From positions 61,163,640 to 61,227,639 of the forward strand of contig OX104112.1 in NCBI GenBank assembly GCA_944474755.1: DNA of 64,000 nucleotides, in the 5' to 3' direction. Position 1 is the stretch's first letter. Every line of letters starts with the position of its first letter. Below are positions 1 through 13,700 of the stretch, piece by piece. The notes below the pieces were generated by a model that was not told the DNA's origin, searched no databases, and worked only from the letters and a program-made list of their open reading frames with translations. Origin of the DNA: Limnoperna fortunei (Eukaryota > Mollusca > Bivalvia > Mytilida > Modiolidae). Both the position numbers and the translations under genes were made by a program.

Positions 1-167
1 AACAAAACAAAAGTAGCTGAGCAATAAACTAAAAGCTCTAAATTCAATACATTTATGCACTAACAATAAATTAATGTCTGGTAAAAAAAGTTTGTTTCCC
101 ATTCAGCTGTCGGAAAAACCATCAAAATCTTTGTCTTCTGAATCGGAAATGAAATAACTGCTATTGC

Positions 168-520
168 TTATGGGAGGAGATTGGACATTGGGGCATCATC
201 TTCATATGACAGGTCACTTGCTGCATCATCAGTGTACAGATAAATGTCGGCTTTCATAAAACCATTGGCTTTACACTTCTTGCTTAAGCCTTTCCATGCA
301 TTTAGGACCAACATTGCAACTTCTGAGCGTTCAGTACTGGTAAACAAATGTTCTTCTGATGTCGTCCACTGCTCCCATTGCAGGCGCAAACCAAACTTGA
401 AAGTTCTATTGACACTAATATCAAGTGGCTGAAGAAGTTTGGTCATGCATCCTGGAATAATCGCTGGCATAGTATTCTTTGCATGGAGGATGTCTTTAAT
501 GTCATCAGTTATGTGTAATT
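168..520 (-). mobile_element. Fragment of a pogo/Jerky-type (DDE_1) transposase gene in a dynein intron
   Basis: The - strand frame is open from ~520 to 168. It reads DIKDILHAKNT then MPAIIPGCMTKLLQPLDISV and FGLRLQWEQW. The 'IPG-MT--LQPLD-S-N--FK' signature is the C-terminal half of the DDE_1 superfamily (pogo/Tigger/CENP-B-like) catalytic domain. The acidic tail (DDAASDLSYEDDAP) is also usual in that family. The DNA-binding domain and the first catalytic acids are not present in frame upstream, so this is a 5'-truncated remnant. Direction is opposite to the host gene. Confidence 0.75.
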
Positions 521-1614
521 ATCTGGTAATCATCGATGAAAATTGCATAATTTTTTATTTCAAAGTTGAGTCTGAAAATAAATATAATAAAAAAAAATTT
601 TAAACTCCAGCAAATACAGGTCACCAACGAAATGCAACTCATTCAGAACACTGCAGGTGGTAAATGAAAAGATACGAAAATAGAAGTATCGCACCACTGA
701 CTCAAGACTTGACTGTCTTAAGCAGAGATAATTAACATTATACAAAATAATATTTTTAATTAATAATACAGCTTGCTTAATTTTCATAAAATAACAACCT
801 GGCCTGGATAAAAATACTGTTACTTTTTTTACCTATTACACCTGAATAATTGTCAACAGGTGAACAAAATAAAAGTTGGCTAAATGGGAAGACACCATTT
901 CTTCTGTCCTGAAGCCATCTTTTACTTGGATCACATGTTTTTGTAAATTACATAAGTGTCAGCTTGGTAACCAGGACTGAGATGCTGAAACGGCCTGGGA
1001 AGAACACTTGGTGGGCTATTCTCATGAATTGATGTCTAACTGTGGCGGCAGCAGCCTCAAAGATAACATTTCATTCTTTTCTCCATAATCACTTGGCAAA
1101 TACAATACAAATGTTATTATATAGTTTTTATCATTTTTGTTACATTATTCCTTAAATAATTAGCGACGAATAATATTTTAAACATAACGTCAGTTTTCAC
1201 CGTTAATGTTATGTTTTCTGTTCATAAATGCTAGATCAAGTATATGGTGTAAAGTCTTTCACTTAGTAGCCATATACCAGTAATACAGGTGGCTGGTCAT
1301 CAGTTCAAAATTGATTTAAACTGCTTTTTAATATTTATTTTTTGGTTAAAAATTAAATAAACCTCTACCAAACAAATTCAGACTTTTTATGATGATGATT
1401 TTGTAGAAATAAAGCAGGAGTAGATGTCAAAAGGAAGTGTTTTATTTTTACCCATCATGCTTAGAATTTTAGATAATCTTAAACTTCTTCAGTCAGAATC
1501 ATATAATACATATGTAAGTTAATTTCTTAAGTACCTTCCAACACTGCCAAACAATTATTTCTGGAAAATCCCATAGTAAAAGTTGTAAGAATTTATCACT
1601 TGTTTTTTCAATAG
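521..1614. other. Dynein intron remainder, no feature seen
   Basis: AT-rich sequence between the transposase fragment and exon a. No family-like reading frame on either strand and no clear repeat within the window. Confidence 0.6.
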
Positions 1615-1707
1615 GTGAGTGCCAGAACATCAATAATAGATTTCACTGTTACAATGAAAGGTTTGGAAGATCAGCTGTTAGGACGTGTCATACTTACAGA
1701 AAAGAAT
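1615..1707 (+). CDS. DNAH8: Dynein exon a (end of AAA5)
   Basis: Acceptor ...caatag, donor gtaagt; 31 whole codons beginning [10 protein letters not shown]. The exon opens in phase 0 on an internal residue, so the coding sequence continues left of the window. Confidence 0.93.
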
Positions 1708-4700
1708 GTAAGTAGCTCCAGTACTTGTTGTTATAATTTTTATTATGCTAACCACTTTGTCAGTCAATCCTTCCCTTCATCATAGTTTTGTCTCCAAAAC
1801 TGTTTGACATCTTGGCTTCAAACTTGAATGTTAGAAAGATCATGTTGGGTAGGCGAATGATTGCTTGAGTTGAGTTAACTCTCTTAGTTTATTTGTCTTG
1901 TCCAGAAAATAACATAAAACCTGCTTGATGGATTCACATGAAAAATGGTATATATGTACCTGTTTGCAGTTGACAAAAATAAATTCCTCTACCTACATTA
2001 TTTTTAGTTATTTCTCTTAGTTTATTTTTCTTTTCCACATAATCTACCATCCATAATGATCTGACAGTTCTTTTTCTTATCCCAAAAATAACTTAAAACC
2101 TGCTAAGTAGATTCCCTTTAATTTGGTATATAGGTACTTGGGGATCACTAGTAATGTTAGTTCTTTTTGTTTCTCTAAATGTTTTACTTAAAAATCATTT
2201 AGCTAATTCAAAACTCAATATATTATGACACATATCGCCACCCATAGAGAATAGTTGAATGCAATGTTGTGATCTTTTAATATCAATAGTGTACATTTTG
2301 GTGTTTTCAATTTTATTTAAGGGAAAGTTAAATACAATGTTGTGATCTTTTAATATCAAAAGTTATTATATAGATAGCGATGAAATATGAAATTTTCCGA
2401 GTGACAGAAATCACGGTAAATCACATGTGAAAATTATCGTTTATTTTCACTCTCGGGTTTTTTCCCACCAAAAATGTCAGTTGGTTTTGTACTATACAGA
2501 TATTCATCCGCTGTTCATAAAATTTAGGATTAAGCATTAAAGTTTTATGAAAACAATTTTGATCTATATAATAAATAGATAATCAATTGGGCGGAGTGAA
2601 TATCCAAAATATGATCACTCGTGCCACATAAAGCATCAGATTAAACTCGTGCGCGGAACAAGTTCCGCACACTTGTTTATTCAGATGCGTTATGCGGCAC
2701 TCGTGATCATATTTTGGATATTCACTCCGCCCAATTAATTATTATTATTATTACACTATTTTATTTAGGAATTGGAAGCAGATAGGGCTAAGTTAATGTT
2801 AGATGTTAACATCAACAAAAGGAAAATGCAGGAACTGGAAGACAACTTGTTATATAAATTGACCAGTACAAAGGTAATTTATCTGTAATATAACACTAAT
2901 TTTGTATCAATAAAAAGTCTAAAAGTCAAATAACCTATTATATGGTGTGGCACTGTTCAAAAATATCACAACTATTTTTAAATGGCAAAAAATCAAGTCT
3001 ATATTGGAAACAAGAATTAACCTATTTTTTTCAACAAGTTTTTGAAATATTGGTGGGTTAATTAAAGGTTTTAAAGTATATTTGTACTCTACATATATAT
3101 AATGTTGAGATGTAATATTTGGACATTCTACAGTCCCAAGTAAGCATTTGTTAATTGGTGTGTATTAATTGAACAAAACAAACACTGACTACTCTAGTTA
3201 AAAAAATTTACATTAGAATGACATTTATCACTTTAGTTAGGTGTTCAAGGTGTTTACATTTAATTTTTACTTTAATAATGCCATAAAATATATTTTTTTT
3301 ATCTTTTATATAATTATTTGGTTTAAAAATTAAGTTACGATTCAGACAACAAGTTTCTACCCATGCTATCACTCTTTAAATGTGTAATGACATTTTCATA
3401 TTAAATGATTTGCTTCATAAATAATTCATATTTTTCATTTTATCCAAAGAAAATATAGAATATTTAATCAGAATGGTTGTCCTTTATCACTTTTAATGCA
3501 ATGATTCAATGATTTCATGATCTAATATAGAGCTTAAGATGGATTCTTTGTAGCAGTTACTTTGTATTATTTATCCCACTGTAATTGGTTTACAAAACTT
3601 TATGCCTTTTTCTTTATAAAGTACATAAAAGAAAAAAAACTACTAATGAAGCTAAAAAATGACCTGAAATACATATTTAACTATATTTTATGCAAAACTT
3701 GTGTCATATGTTTGCACAACTGTTTCCATATTTCTTCATTTGTAGCATTAATGTATTATATAAGGTAGGATTGTGTTATGTATCCCTTAGCTAAGACTAA
3801 TATTTCTTTGACAATTGCTTCTATGTAATATTCTTAACTGCTTTATGTAGACCTGTAACCTATACTAATAGTTAATTGACAAAATAGAAATCTTGTTTGT
3901 ATCACTGCTTGTGGGTCACTGCTGTTGCATTTTTAAACACACATTGTTTTCTTTCCTTCTGTATATATATGATTAGTGTGACATGTATAGTGCCTAATAT
4001 CATGAGTTTTAATTGCATTTTGCAATAGAAAAGTCAGAATTAATAACCCAGAAAGCTGATATACTGCTAGTAATATGTGTATTGTTATACCGGTATCAGT
4101 GTCTGGGTGTTTGTTTTGTAATTCTGAATCTTTATGAAACATGGGTACCTCCTTATTTTACCTTCAGTAAAATAACCTATTTTATGGGGTAGCAGCTTTC
4201 AAAATATTACAAAAACTTTATATTTATATGGCAACAAATCTAGTTTTTATATTGGAAACAAGAATAAACCTTTTTTTCAACTAGTTCTTTGAAATACCAG
4301 TGGGAAAATTAATTACACTCCACAATCAAAGAATCTGTTCAATTTAAAAACTTTATAAATAATTATGCAGATATTTATTTTGTTCTGTTCATTATTTAAA
4401 CATGTTTTTTTATATATATATATTGTACTGTGTTACAATTATTCAGGGTTCTCTGGTGGATGATGAATCTTTGATTCAAGTTCTGTCAACCACAAAAGTA
4501 ACCGCAGCTGAGGTCAGTGAAAAACTTACTGTTGCTGCAGAAACAGAAATTAAAATCAACGAGGCTAGAGAGGAGTTCAGACCAGGTAAACTTTGCTGTA
4601 ACATTATGTGATTAGGTAATGCTCAGAATGAAAAGCAAGGTTAAAATACAAAGCATAAATATGTAGCTGTTCTTGTGTTTTTAACATTATTGCATAGTTG

Positions 4701-7700
4701 TAGTATTACCTTACGACAAATGGTGGCATACTGTTTGTACAATTTCAATCCATTTTACAGAAACAAATCATGTCTTGATGCGGTAGAAGGTAAATTTCAT
4801 GACGGAGCTTCAAATAACATGACTCACTGAAAATATCTACTCACAAAATACTGTGTAAATGTATTACCATAACAATAATAAAGTACTTCTCTCCATTTTT
4901 CAGTTGCCACAAGAGGTAGCATTCTGTATTTCTTGATTTGTGACATGAGCATGGTGAATAGGATGTATCAGATTTCCCTCCGACAATTTCTGGGAATATT
5001 TGACATATCAATGTCCAGGTAAATTATGCCATTTTTTGCCAAGACCAAACCTGGTTTATAATATGGTAAAGTCAGGTGGGTGGTTTTAGTAAAAGGCTAT
5101 CTACATTGTGTAATCAACTGATCTTACAGCTTTCAACCCAGTTCTCTGAAAAAGTATAAAGATTGAACACATATTGAACTTGTGAAGCAACAGTTATGGA
5201 ATTGTTCAAGAAATTGCTTCCATTTTTCCGGGCATGGGAAGTAGTCATTTTTTTAGCAAATATTACAGAAGACAGTAATCTATGTTGTGTAATCAACTAA
5301 TACAGTGATCAAACTAGACGTTTGAAGCTTTACTTTCTTGCACACATATTAAAAATGTGCACCTGCTATTATGGAAAAGATTTAGGAATTATGTCTCATC
5401 TTTGAATGAAGATGTTAAACCAATAAAAATGCAAAGATCACAGCAGGTAGGGTGTACTCGACTTCAATCTTAATTGACAAGGATAGCAAATTTTCCTACC
5501 AAATGTCGGGGTTCTCTCCGGTACTCCAGCTTCCTCCCCCCAAAAAAACTGGATGCCATGAAATAGCTGAAAAATTGCTGAAAGTGTTGTTAAACATCAT
5601 TCAAGCAAACAAAGAAAGGTCTAATTTCCAACAGTGAGAAAAAAGAAAAGTAGACTACAACAGTCTTTAATCAAAAATTGTAACTGATTGATAAACAAAT
5701 ACTCTGTTTGCTTTAACACTCAAAGTCCTTTCACTATATGTTTTATTTTTATCATTGGCTTTGAAAAATATATACTAGTAACCTGTAGATTGGTGTCCAA
5801 TGAGGCAGTTGCTTTCAGCACAGCTTTGTGGAAGTGTGCTAAACAAAAGAATTCTGAATGTAATAAAATGTTATTTATTATATAATATTTGTAACTTTAT
5901 GTATGATGTTTATGTCTGTATATAATATAGTTACATGTAAGCAATGGCAATATCAGACAAATTTGGTCTGGCAAAAGCTACTTGGGACCAGTATTGCTGG
6001 GGAATTTGGTGGACCAAATGTTCACCATTCTCTGAAAAGATTGTGTGAAGACTTATCTATGCCCCACCTTGAACACGGGACATGTTGCACATAAGACACT
6101 ACTCTACCAACTGAGCTGTTAATTGTTCCTAAAACTTGACACTTTTTTCTTATTGGATGAAATTTTCCTTTCACTTAAAAAAATACAAAGCCAAATGCAG
6201 GATTGAAGTATAAGGGGTTCTCTTTAACTCTTTCTTATATTATGCAGACTTTAGACATGGCCACAATGGGGACAGATTAATAGGAATTAGGGGGGTTCTA
6301 TCCTTGTTTGAAGGAGTTTCCAGTTTGTTCATTTGATGGTTGCCACAACCTCTTCAAAGGAGAGATAATGATAACATTATTTTAAAAAGATTCAAATTAA
6401 AAAAAAAAATTGTTCTGCCATCTATTTAGGTAGTCTAAATCAAAATATACACAAAGTATCCTTAAGTAAAGAGGTGTACTGTTCAAATGAAAGGCTAGAC
6501 CCTCTTAAAGGGGAGATAATTCAGAAATTGTTAAAGTTGGTCAAAATGTAAATATCTTCTCATGATCTTTGTGCTAATTTCAAAAACACATAGCACAAGT
6601 GGTTTTTAGTGAAGAAAATTTAGGATTGTGATACTAAAGGCCCATGCACTCTTCAGAAGATATATAACTAAACTAAGCATTGTTAAATTATGATGTCAAA
6701 ATTTATTTTAAGTTATTTTCTATTATACCATTGGCAACAGGAATTAAATTTGTTTCAGTCACTTGCGAAAATTAGTAGCTTTTTTCAATTCTGAAATGAA
6801 TGAAATGAGTACAGCTAAACCATATTAACAGTAAGAATTTTTACACACCTGTCCGGAACTTGCACTGCTCAGATATTTAAAAGCCTCTGTGCCTTGGGCA
6901 TCATTCTACTTAATTTTGAAGACACAGTGAGAATGACATGGTCAGTAATGTTTACCAGAGCACATGTAAAGGTTTGTTGTTCAAGTGTTTTGATGTATAT
7001 TTACATAATATTTATTTTATCACAATATTACAGGTCAGAGAAAAGTCCAGTAACAACAAAAAGAATTGGTAATATCATAGAATACCTTACATTTGAGGCC
7101 TTCAGATATACATGTAGAGGGTTGTATGAAGAACACAAATTCCTCTTTGTATTGTTAATGACCTTCAAGATAGATTTACAGAATGGTCGAGTCAGACACG
7201 AGGAGTTCCAGACATTTATCAAAGGTATACATAAGTAATATTATTTAACTGACTTGATATAAGAATAACTAGGCATAGAAACAGGAAATTTTTTTTTTAA
7301 TAATAATGTATAGTAGTGTCGTTTATGTTAAGAATGTTTCAGAACTTTTATATTCTGTCGTGAACATTTCTTTATTTCTTTTTTCCACCATTCGTTATTG
7401 CTTAAATTGGTATTCTGTGAGTGACAATATATTGCATAAATGTAAACACAACACAATTGGACTGTAATACTTGTGATGTGGTCGTTTTAAATATTTACAC
7501 AGAAAAGTTGTTTTTGTTCCACTTTTTTTTCCAGACGCTCCATGAAATCATGTGATTTGGTGCCAACCCTGATATTTTTGTATTCTTTGTCTATGTGACT
7601 TGTATTCTTCCTATTTAGAATTACATGGTTTTATAGCAGAATACATGAATAATATGGCTGCCACCAGGTTTGCTTCTCGTAGGATGAAATTGCTTGTTAG

Positions 7701-10700
7701 GTCAAAACTAAAATTTATGGAATTAAAAATTTAATTGCCTGTATATATTTGTTGTGCAGAGGGTTACAGTTAGATAACAAACTCTATAGACTGCATGAAA
7801 AATTTTTTATTGGGTCTTGTCTTATACCTTGCCCAATATTATATTTGTTCATACAGTTCATATATTTTCATATAGCTCCTATGACTATGTAACTAATAGC
7901 AGTGAATTTTTAAGCTCATTTGAAAGAAAGGAAATGTACAGTTATTATGTTAGTTTAAAACTATCATATTCTAGTCAATGCACACATTATTTTTCTTGCA
8001 TTATAAAATAAGTTATTCTATACACAAATGAAATAAAGAAAAAGCTTTAGCAATCTAAATAACCAGTACAGTAGTCCCCCTCTTGTAAGACCACCCCATC
8101 TGAGTAATGAAGTGGTCTTTTAATGGGGGTGGTCCTTCTTGAGGGGATTCAATTCATACAGGTTTATAGAGCTTGGTCGGCTGATTAGCAGCAAAAGCTG
8201 TGAAGTAATCAAGAATCCCACAAAATAAAAATTTGTATTTTATTATTCAGTATAAATAAAAAAAAAAAGAATTCATGCAGTTTTTATCTGTTAAAAATGT
8301 GTAATGATAATATAACAATTCCAAGTCTCCTTAACAGTGAATGTTTCTGTTCCTGTTTCATCTACATTATCATTTTTTTTATCACTTTTATTGTCTGCCC
8401 CGGCACCAATTAGTAGTTAATTAAAGTTCCGTCTAATTTGAATAAATCCAGGTTTTCCTCTGTTTCCAGTTTCCCAAGTTTTTGACATCGTTTGTTGTAA
8501 ATTTTTGATTTATGATTATGTTGGTACATTGTACTATTATCTCTTTGTTGAATATTTCAGTCTTCTTGTAATAAACCCAATTTTCCTAATTGTTTTCCCA
8601 TTTGATCCATCATAAAAACCTTTCTATTACACGATTTCGACATTTTGTTTACCGTTGTTGAACTGTTTCCGAACTGGTTTACGATAATTAAACCAAATCA
8701 CGTGCTATTCGTGACTTCCAAAATAAACATCTGGCTAGTGAAAATAGTTGTTCGTGAGAGCAATTTACATTGTTGTGTCAAAAAAACTTGGTTGCTGGTG
8801 CGAATGTTTATGTTAGAAAAACCTAATGCATCAGGTTTTTGGCCGGATAAAGCAGGTGGTCGCTGGCGAAGGGATTGTATAAGAGGGGGACTACTGTACT
8901 GTATTACTTAATGTAGTATTAAATTGTATTTGTAAGCTTGTTTGGCTTCTTTATGAAACAGAGACCAATATTTCATCACTTCATTAAAGACAAGAAAAAT
9001 TAACGATGATTCATTGATTGAGATGGACAGAAAATTTTGTATGCCTTTGGAAAAGTGGGAAAAATTTGTGTTACAAGCCTCATTTCAGCTCCCCTGTATA
9101 AAATTCTGGCATGTTTTGGCTTTTTTTAAACCCCCCTCCCCCCCCCTTTTTGCAAACTTGTTAGGGGGGTATATAGGAATCACCCTGTCTGTCCGTGGTC
9201 CTTCTGTCCACATCCCTTGTAACACTTGATGAAATTTAATGAAACTTAGTCTAAAGGAAGTACATTATATGTAGATGTGCATGAAGGATTTTTATTGACC
9301 TCGATTATTATTAAGGGGAGATAATTGGACTTACAAGCGAAGCAGGGGGGTATCGCTTTTTGAGCGTGCTCACAGTCGTTCACAGTCCACACTTGTTTAT
9401 TTTTGGATGAAGGAAGGATACAACTAGATATGAAGATTTTAAAATTATCTAAAATATAACTTTTCTTAAACATAGCAGTTTGCAAATAGAAAAATTCAAC
9501 ATGAAAGTGATTTGGAAAAAAGTCTGTTATGCCATATTTTATCTTATTTCTTTATCCATACTTTAATATAATTTAATATCCATCTATGTTTACTATGCTT
9601 TAGATGATTGAGGACCATCTACTTTTTGGCAAACAATCATCTCATATGCATCAAAGCTTAACACAATAATTTCCCAGAAACATTTTTCATCAAAACAATT
9701 TGACCCTTCAGCTACCATAAAAATTAACATGCTTTTCTGGTCTGAGGAAGGGTTGTAGACAGTCCATCAATGATTTCTTCCGTAAATGGCTGATTTATGG
9801 TACAGATGACCCAGTACAGATGAGCTCACGCGCACACATCTTTACTTGCTGCGTTATCCAATTAAAACGTCAGAAACAAGAATGTTATTATGGAAGCATA
9901 ACAAAGTTCTTGTTTCCGGCGTTCTGATTGGATGTCAGAGACAATGGAGTCTAAAACAATGGAGAATCTATAGGATATAGCCATGTGAAAGTTGTTGGTT
10001 TACGGAAGAAATAGATACTTTCATGTGCTTTTGGGAAAGCTCATATGATCTTTCACTCGTGATAGAAATTTTGTTGTCTTTTAGCTCGTTCTGTTGTGCT
10101 CCACTCGCGAAAAGACATAAAATTACTAACCATCGTGAAAGATTAAACTGTCTTTCCCAAAAACATATGCAAGACCCTATTAGTCTTTGCATAACTGATT
10201 ATTATGTTTTACCTAATTATACCCCACACAATGTCATGCTGATGTCGACTGGATAGCGCTCTCATTTCTTAATGGATTTTAACTTAACTGGGAATTGTTA
10301 CTTAAAGTAGGTGCTTTAATGTGATTGATTTTCATGGAAAATCGTCAAAGGACCATAGTTTGGGAGTGGGACTTGGTCAACTTTCATGTACATGTATATT
10401 CAATGTTGTCACCTGGATAGCACTTTCATTTCTTCGTGAATTTTCATGAAACTTTAGGAAATTGTTAGTTATAGTAGGTGCTTGGATGAGATGGATTTTC
10501 AGGGAATTTGTCATGGGGAACATATATTTAGGAGGAGGACTTAGTCAACTTTTGTGTACATGTATATTCAATGTTGTCGCCTCGATAACTCTTTTATTCC
10601 TTTGTGGATTTTAATGAAACTTCAATATACCAATTTAAATACGAAATACCACCTTGATGCAATGGGAACATATGGGGTATTGTGAGCTTGCTCACTAAGG

Positions 10701-13700
10701 TTCTTTAATTAAATAAGTGGATTTTTTTTTTCAGTATAATTATTTTACTGTTTTCTTTCAACCTATTTATAAATAAAACCTTTGCTATAATGCTTGTCTA
10801 CTTTTAAACACCCAAACAACTTTACTTTTGCAAATATGTGTTTTACAAATTCTGTATGAAAATTCAGAAACCAAAATTATCTGCGACTGAATATACAATG
10901 ACACATGTTTTAGGTGGTGCTGCTTTAGACCTTAATGCTGTTACTCCCAAACCTGCAAAGTGGATCTCTGACATGACATGGTTAAATCTGGTACAACTCA
11001 GTGGTTTATCACAGTTCTCTGAAATCTTAAATCAGGTTTGATTTTAACATCAATTTATTTTACATCTTTAGCACTTAGTGATTGTTATTCCTCATTGGAT
11101 TTTTATTGACCTCGGATATCATTAAGGGGAGATAATTTGGACTTGAAAGCGAAGCAGTGTGGGTATCACTTTGTGAGCGTGCTCACAGTCCACACTTGTT
11201 TATATAGTGTTTGTTGAATTGGCATACTGAGAAATTAGCATATTTTCACCTCATAAACTGTAAATAGTTGGATGCTTTCTTTTTTCCCTCAGCTCTTTAT
11301 AAGCTATGAAACTGATTTTATCCAAACATGCAGGGCCACATTTAAAAAAATGTATGTTCCCCTCCCCCAGGTCTACCCTATGGATACTGACCAGGCAGGC
11401 AGGTACTTTTTTTTTATGTAATTCTGCTGCTGGTCATTGACTACATTTGTTTCCTTAGGAAATATTTTTGTTTAGAAAATTAGCCTTTTTGCACTTTAAT
11501 ATGGCAAACTAAAAAGGGGGAGTTGCGAACTCTCGTCCAAAACTCCTATTGAACTATTAGCCAAGAATTGAACTAAACATTGTTGCTTGAACTGCTTATG
11601 TGCACTTACTATATTATTATGCACTTATTAAAGTGTAGAGACAGCAAGGTTAGTGCAGATAAATTTTAGCCATTGTCATCACTTGGCTTATCTTCTTGTC
11701 ATTGTAAACTAAAAAAAATTCCAATATTCATTACCAAAAACTTATTATCTCCCCTGAAAGTGAATATAGTTTGTGTACATGTTTTTCATTATATTTCATA
11801 AAATTCAGTTCTTTTCGAACAAGATGTGATAACTTACAGGACATTCACACTTAAATAATTGTAAATGAAATTTATTTAAACTATCCCTATGGGTTTTATA
11901 ATAGTAACCATAGTTCAGAATATAACACCATTGGTTTCATAGCTTATTCCCATAGGTGAGCTCTTAAATTTCAGATTTTCTAATAGATTGTACAGAGAAG
12001 AGAATAAAAAAAACTATAATAATATTACAAAACTCTGTTCCATGAATTTTTTTATATAATTTTTTCAACATTTGATATACTTAGCCAAAGATTACTGAAA
12101 ATTGGGAAATATTTTTTGATAGTTACATCTTAAGAAAAAAAATCATCAGTAAATTGAATTTTATGGAATTTGTGAGTAAATTAAAAGGAATTAATATAAA
12201 TTTTACCATATTATAATGCATGTCTATTCTAAGATTGAAAAAATGACAGATGGGGTGCTGTATGCCCTTAAAGTGTGTATGGTTTTTATAGGTTGCTAGA
12301 AATGAGAAAGGTTGGAAACTTTGGTTTGACACAGATGCCCCAGAAGAGGAACAAATGCCAGATGGATATCACACATCATTGGATAGCTTTAGAAAACTGC
12401 TTTTGATTAGGTAGTGTAACAGTTGACATGTTCTTGTGTTTACTTATTCTTCATTATTGCAGTAAATATTTAAAGCCTGTTACCCATGAAGCTATCTGTA
12501 TATATGTAACTGCTGGACTATACCTATCAGCCATAAAATTTGATAGTTTATAATCTCGATTCTTGCCTTGCTGTCCAACCTTGCTTTTTATACCCTGCCT
12601 TATTATGTGATACCCTCGGTTTGGATAAGAGTGTCTGTATGTAAGTGCCCAGGTGGTTTCAAGATGATAACTTAAAAACGTGTCAACAGATTATGTTTTA
12701 ACTTTGCAAAACTGTTAAGTAGTATAAAATGAAGATCCAGTTCAATTTTGCACATTCCAATTTGTAGTTTTTGACTTGGGCAATGCAACCTGGAAGGGTA
12801 TCATTTTATGTCCCATTTTTGACAAGAACTGAATTTTATTTCCCACTATATATAGATGTTTAATGATCACAAAAAATTGTTTTTTTAGCTTAAATATATC
12901 AGTATTTTCAGATAATGGATTTTTTCAATTATACAGATCCTGGTGTCCAGACAGAACAATTCCACAAGCCAGAAAGTACATAGCCAATTCTATGGGTATG
13001 CGGTATGCTGAAGCAGTGATCCTTAACCTTGAAGAGACATGGGGAGAGAGTGATATACGAACCCCCCTGGTGTGTTTACTATCTATGGGATCTGATCCTA
13101 CAAATCAGATTGAAGCACTCTCAAAGAAACTTCAACTAGGTAATCATTGTCTAATATTGCATGACGACTAGAAGGTTTCACCTGCAGTAGATGTGTGATA
13201 TGAGTTGTATGTCAAGTCTTAACTACTTTGGTAACATTTTGTAATGTCGGAAATCTCCTGAAAAGTGGCTAGTTTATTTACTATAAATCTTACATACATA
13301 TTTCATAATTAGATGGATAGTAACATACATTATTTATTTTTCAGAAATCAGAGCTATTTCCATGGGACAAGGACAAGAAATTCATGCCCGTAAACTAATT
13401 AGCCAGTTCATGCAGACGGTAAGGAACATCATGATAAAGTCATTCCAATATGCTGTATTACTATACTGTGTCATTGGCTTTAAGTACTGATTTCAGATAA
13501 TTCACTGGTCATCTCTTTAAAACATTAACAGCCTTTCCTTGCTTTTAAATAGAAAGTTATTTTACAATTTCCCATTCAGGAAATAGTTTGTTTCAGTACA
13601 TGGTATGAAATAATACCCTATTGATTTGAAAAATAATTCCTTCTGTGGTTTAATAAAAATAAGCTGTCTGTATTCATATGATGCTGAGGTAAAGGTCAGT

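Larger units (their letters stand above)
5019..7033. other. Dynein intron d-e
   Basis: About 2 kb. Apart from the SINE-like repeat and the tRNA-like segment listed separately, it contains two 'aggggagataat'-type blocks (~6360, ~6500) typical of molluscan repeats. No coding sequence is supported. Confidence 0.5.
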
